Positions 62,274 to 64,000 of a DNA stretch of 64,000 nt are shown one piece after another. This DNA is from Yoonia sp. SS1-5 (GTDB lineage: Bacteria > Pseudomonadota > Alphaproteobacteria > Rhodobacterales > Rhodobacteraceae). Under the pieces are notes generated by a model. That model ran no database searches. It saw only the letters and a list, made by a program, of their open reading frames with translations, and was not told the DNA's origin. The stretch's first letter is position 1; each line of letters begins with the position of its first letter. The translations under genes were made by a program, and so were the position numbers. The stretch is taken from positions 2,843,501-2,907,500 of the forward strand of contig NZ_CP151767.2 in NCBI RefSeq assembly GCF_038443705.2. The letters are read 5' to 3'.

Positions 62274-62523
62274 GAAAAACAAGTAAGATACGGAAATCCA
62301 GGTGCCTGATATTGTCACTGGACCAGCACAAGTGGACTGGACATGTCTCGCCTTAAGTCCTGAACCTAGTGCCGTTCCAGTTGCTCGTTTAAGTTGTCAA
62401 TCGGCATCGAACATTGCCCCCCTGCTGGCATCCAATATTGACCCGCTTGTGCTGAGCAGGCCCGCCGCTGCGTAGCACTCACCTAGCGCAGCGGGGGTAG
62501 GCCTGCGGGGTTTCGGATTAGCG
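62274..62523. other. Gap with probable IS21 terminal repeats and a hairpin
   Basis: No gene. Near 62400-62455 the sequence ATCGAACATTGCCCC and a second copy like CCAATATTGACCC resemble the multiple terminal repeats of IS21-family elements, so the element's end is probably here. A strong hairpin (CCGCTGCG at 62465 with CGCAGCGG at 62487) lies between that end and istB. Confidence 0.5.
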
Positions 62524-63251
62524 CTATGCGAGGTTCTTGAAGCGCTAGCTTTCGTTGCCTGTCTCGACGATCTCGCAATGGTGGGTGAGCTGGTCCAGGA
62601 GCGCGGTGGTCATCTTGGCATCGCCGAAGACACTGGCCATTCGCTGAAGGTCAGGTTTGTTGTGACGATGATGGATGTGCGTTCGTAGAGCTTGCTGATC
62701 AGATGGAACAGAAGCTGGGCGCCGGTCTGTGCGAATGGGAGGTAGCCCAGTTCATCGAGGATCAGGAAGTCGAGCCGCGAGATCAGGTCGGCGGTTCGAC
62801 CCTGCCGTTCTGCCCTGGCTTCGGCGTTCAGCTTGTTCACCAGATCAACACCGTTGAAGAACCGCCCGCGGCGGCCAGCCTGGATGCAAGTGCGGGCGAT
62901 GCTGACGGCAAGATGGGTTTTGCCGGTGCCGGTGCCCCCGATCAGGATGAGGTTGCGCTGGTGATCCAGGAAGTCGCCCGTGGCCAGGTCTCGGATCATG
63001 GTCACATTGACCTCGGCAGCGTCGAAGTCGAGCTCTTCCAGTTCCTTGGCCAGCGGCAGCTTGGCGATGGTCATCTGGTACTTGACCGACCGCGCCTGCT
63101 TGTCCCTGATCTCGGCCGTCAGCAGATCCCCGATGATCTGCTGGGACTCATGCTGGCGTTTGACGGCGGTGGTCAGCACCTCGTCATAGGCGGCCCTCAT
63201 GCCGTAAAGCTTCAGCTTCCCCACGGCGTCTATTACATCTGATCTTTCCAT
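62524..63251 (-). pseudogene. istB: IS21-family helper ATPase IstB, inactivated
   Basis: The first 213 codons read as good IstB: MERSDVIDAVGKLKLYGMRAAYDE, Walker A LILIGGTGTGKTHLAVSIA near 103 and Walker [14 protein letters not shown] near 160. After NLTFSEWP one base is missing and the frame ends PVSSAMPR. In the restored frame the rest continues as [29 protein letters not shown], then a TAG where the family has Trp, then RFKNLA. So two independent lesions, one frameshift and one nonsense change, disable it. Confidence 0.85.
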
Positions 63252-64000
63252 CTGTCTTTCTCCTCAAGCTGTCATAACGGTTGCAGTCGGCCATGGGCTC
63301 ACACGAGAGCCGCAGGGCGTCCGGGGTGGTGATTGTCAGGGGCTGCGGTGGTTCGCGATGACGGGCCAGGATGTTCTGCATGACCCCGGCGGAATGGACA
63401 TTGTGCGACAGAGCTTCGGCACAAGCAGCCTCCACCGCATCGATCCCGTCGGTCAGCACGGCACTCAGGATGTCGACCATTTACCGGTCGCCGCAGGGCT
63501 GGCGTTCCAGCTTGCGTTGCACGCGGCGGATCGGGGACGGCAGATCCCACTCTTTGAATGGCGCGTCATTGCGCAGCGCACCGGGTTTGCAGGCCAGAAC
63601 CAGGTATGTAATGCGGGGGGGGGGCGAAGACGGTTTGGTCGCGACCAAAGGCGCGGAGGTGGTTGCCAACAATCCTGCCAGCATTCCAGCTGGTCGGCAT
63701 AATTCCAGCTGGTCGGCATAAGCTCTGATCTCGACCGGCCGCCCCACGGCTCGGGCATCGACCGCGCAGCGGTTCTTGTCGAAGCCCGCGAGGCAGGTCT
63801 TGGAGACAGAGGCCGGAACCGCGTGGAACCCATCGAACGGACCGACGCAAGGAACCAGGCTTGGGCGTTCTTCTTCGAACACCTCCCAGATCGTTCTGTC
63901 GCGCAGCTCCGGGTGCTTGTTCGCCTTCGCATAGGCCAGGCATCGGTCTTCCAGCCAGGCGTTCGGCTCGGCATAGGAGTTGAACTTCGGACGCGGCACG
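63184..64000 (-). pseudogene. istA: IS21-family transposase IstA, C-terminal part with frameshifts (cut by window edge)
   Basis: Readable family sequence is scattered over several frames: PRPKFNSYAEPNAWLEDRCLAYAKANKHPELRDRTIWEVFEEERPSLVPCVGPFDGFHAVPASVSKTCLAGFDKNRCAV, then AVGRPVEIRAYADQLE, then CKPGALRNDAPFKEWDLP, then MVDILSAVLTDGIDAVEAACAEALSHNVHSAGVMQNILARHREPP near the end. A 19-base tandem duplication at 63683-63720 and at least one further shift break the frame. The N-terminus and catalytic core lie beyond the window. Confidence 0.83.
63683..63720. repeat. Exact 19-base tandem duplication inside istA
   Basis: ATTCCAGCTGGTCGGCATA is present twice without a gap. The unit is not a multiple of three, so it shifts the istA frame at AYADQLE and is a clear cause of inactivation. 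Confidence 0.9.

Overview
The window reads as chromosomal DNA of an aerobic anoxygenic phototroph of the Rhodobacteraceae (Roseobacter/Rhodobacter clade). The main reason is the classical superoperon crtEF-bchCXYZ-pufQBALMX-dxs with divergent crtDC. It carries a PufX-type gene rather than pufC, which points to a PufX-bearing lineage such as Rhodobacter or Loktanella/Yoonia-like organisms. That genus-level guess is an inference. GC content is high except in a few islands named below.

Layout. (1) 1-10664, minus strand: a type VI secretion cluster. Read in transcription order it is an unknown gene, tagH (FHA), tssA, tssB, tssC, hcp, tssE, tssF, tssG and tssH/clpV, the last cut by the window edge. 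(2) 10847-16484: a small membrane protein, an epimerase-like reductase, a methyltransferase, a class II aldolase, and an arabinonate dehydratase plus arabinose/galactose 1-dehydrogenase pair for non-phosphorylative sugar oxidation. (3) 16581-27871: reductive pyrimidine catabolism (preT, preA, rutR, N-carbamoyl amidohydrolase, dihydropyrimidinase) with its own NMT1-type ABC importer. A perfect RutR operator lies at 20408. Two AT-rich membrane-protein genes of unknown role are threaded through this operon. (4) 27975-35611: a LacI regulator and a sorbitol/mannitol import and oxidation operon (smoEFGK, smoS, mtlK) with a perfect palindromic operator. (5) 35772-50396: the photosynthesis genes, with paired PpsR/CrtJ sites before crtD/crtE and before bchC. 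(6) 50523-54574: a Zur regulator followed by a five-gene set resembling the zrgABCDE zinc-uptake operon. (7) 54575-64000: an accessory and decaying region. It holds a broken IS5-type element, a frameshifted small membrane gene, an IS3 remnant, a 1756-residue repeat-rich protein of unknown function, and a decayed IS21 element running off the right edge.

How it fits together. Pyrimidine and polyol catabolism supply nitrogen and carbon under dedicated repressors. The photosynthesis block makes carotenoid (crt), bacteriochlorophyll (bch chlorin reductase and BchC) and the reaction centre with LH1 antenna (puf), and dxs feeds isoprenoid precursor to both pigments. Two twin-palindrome repeats, 24.5 kb apart, share an identical core and differ by compensatory changes in their arms. 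They, and the giant mosaic repeat protein, are the least explained parts of the window.
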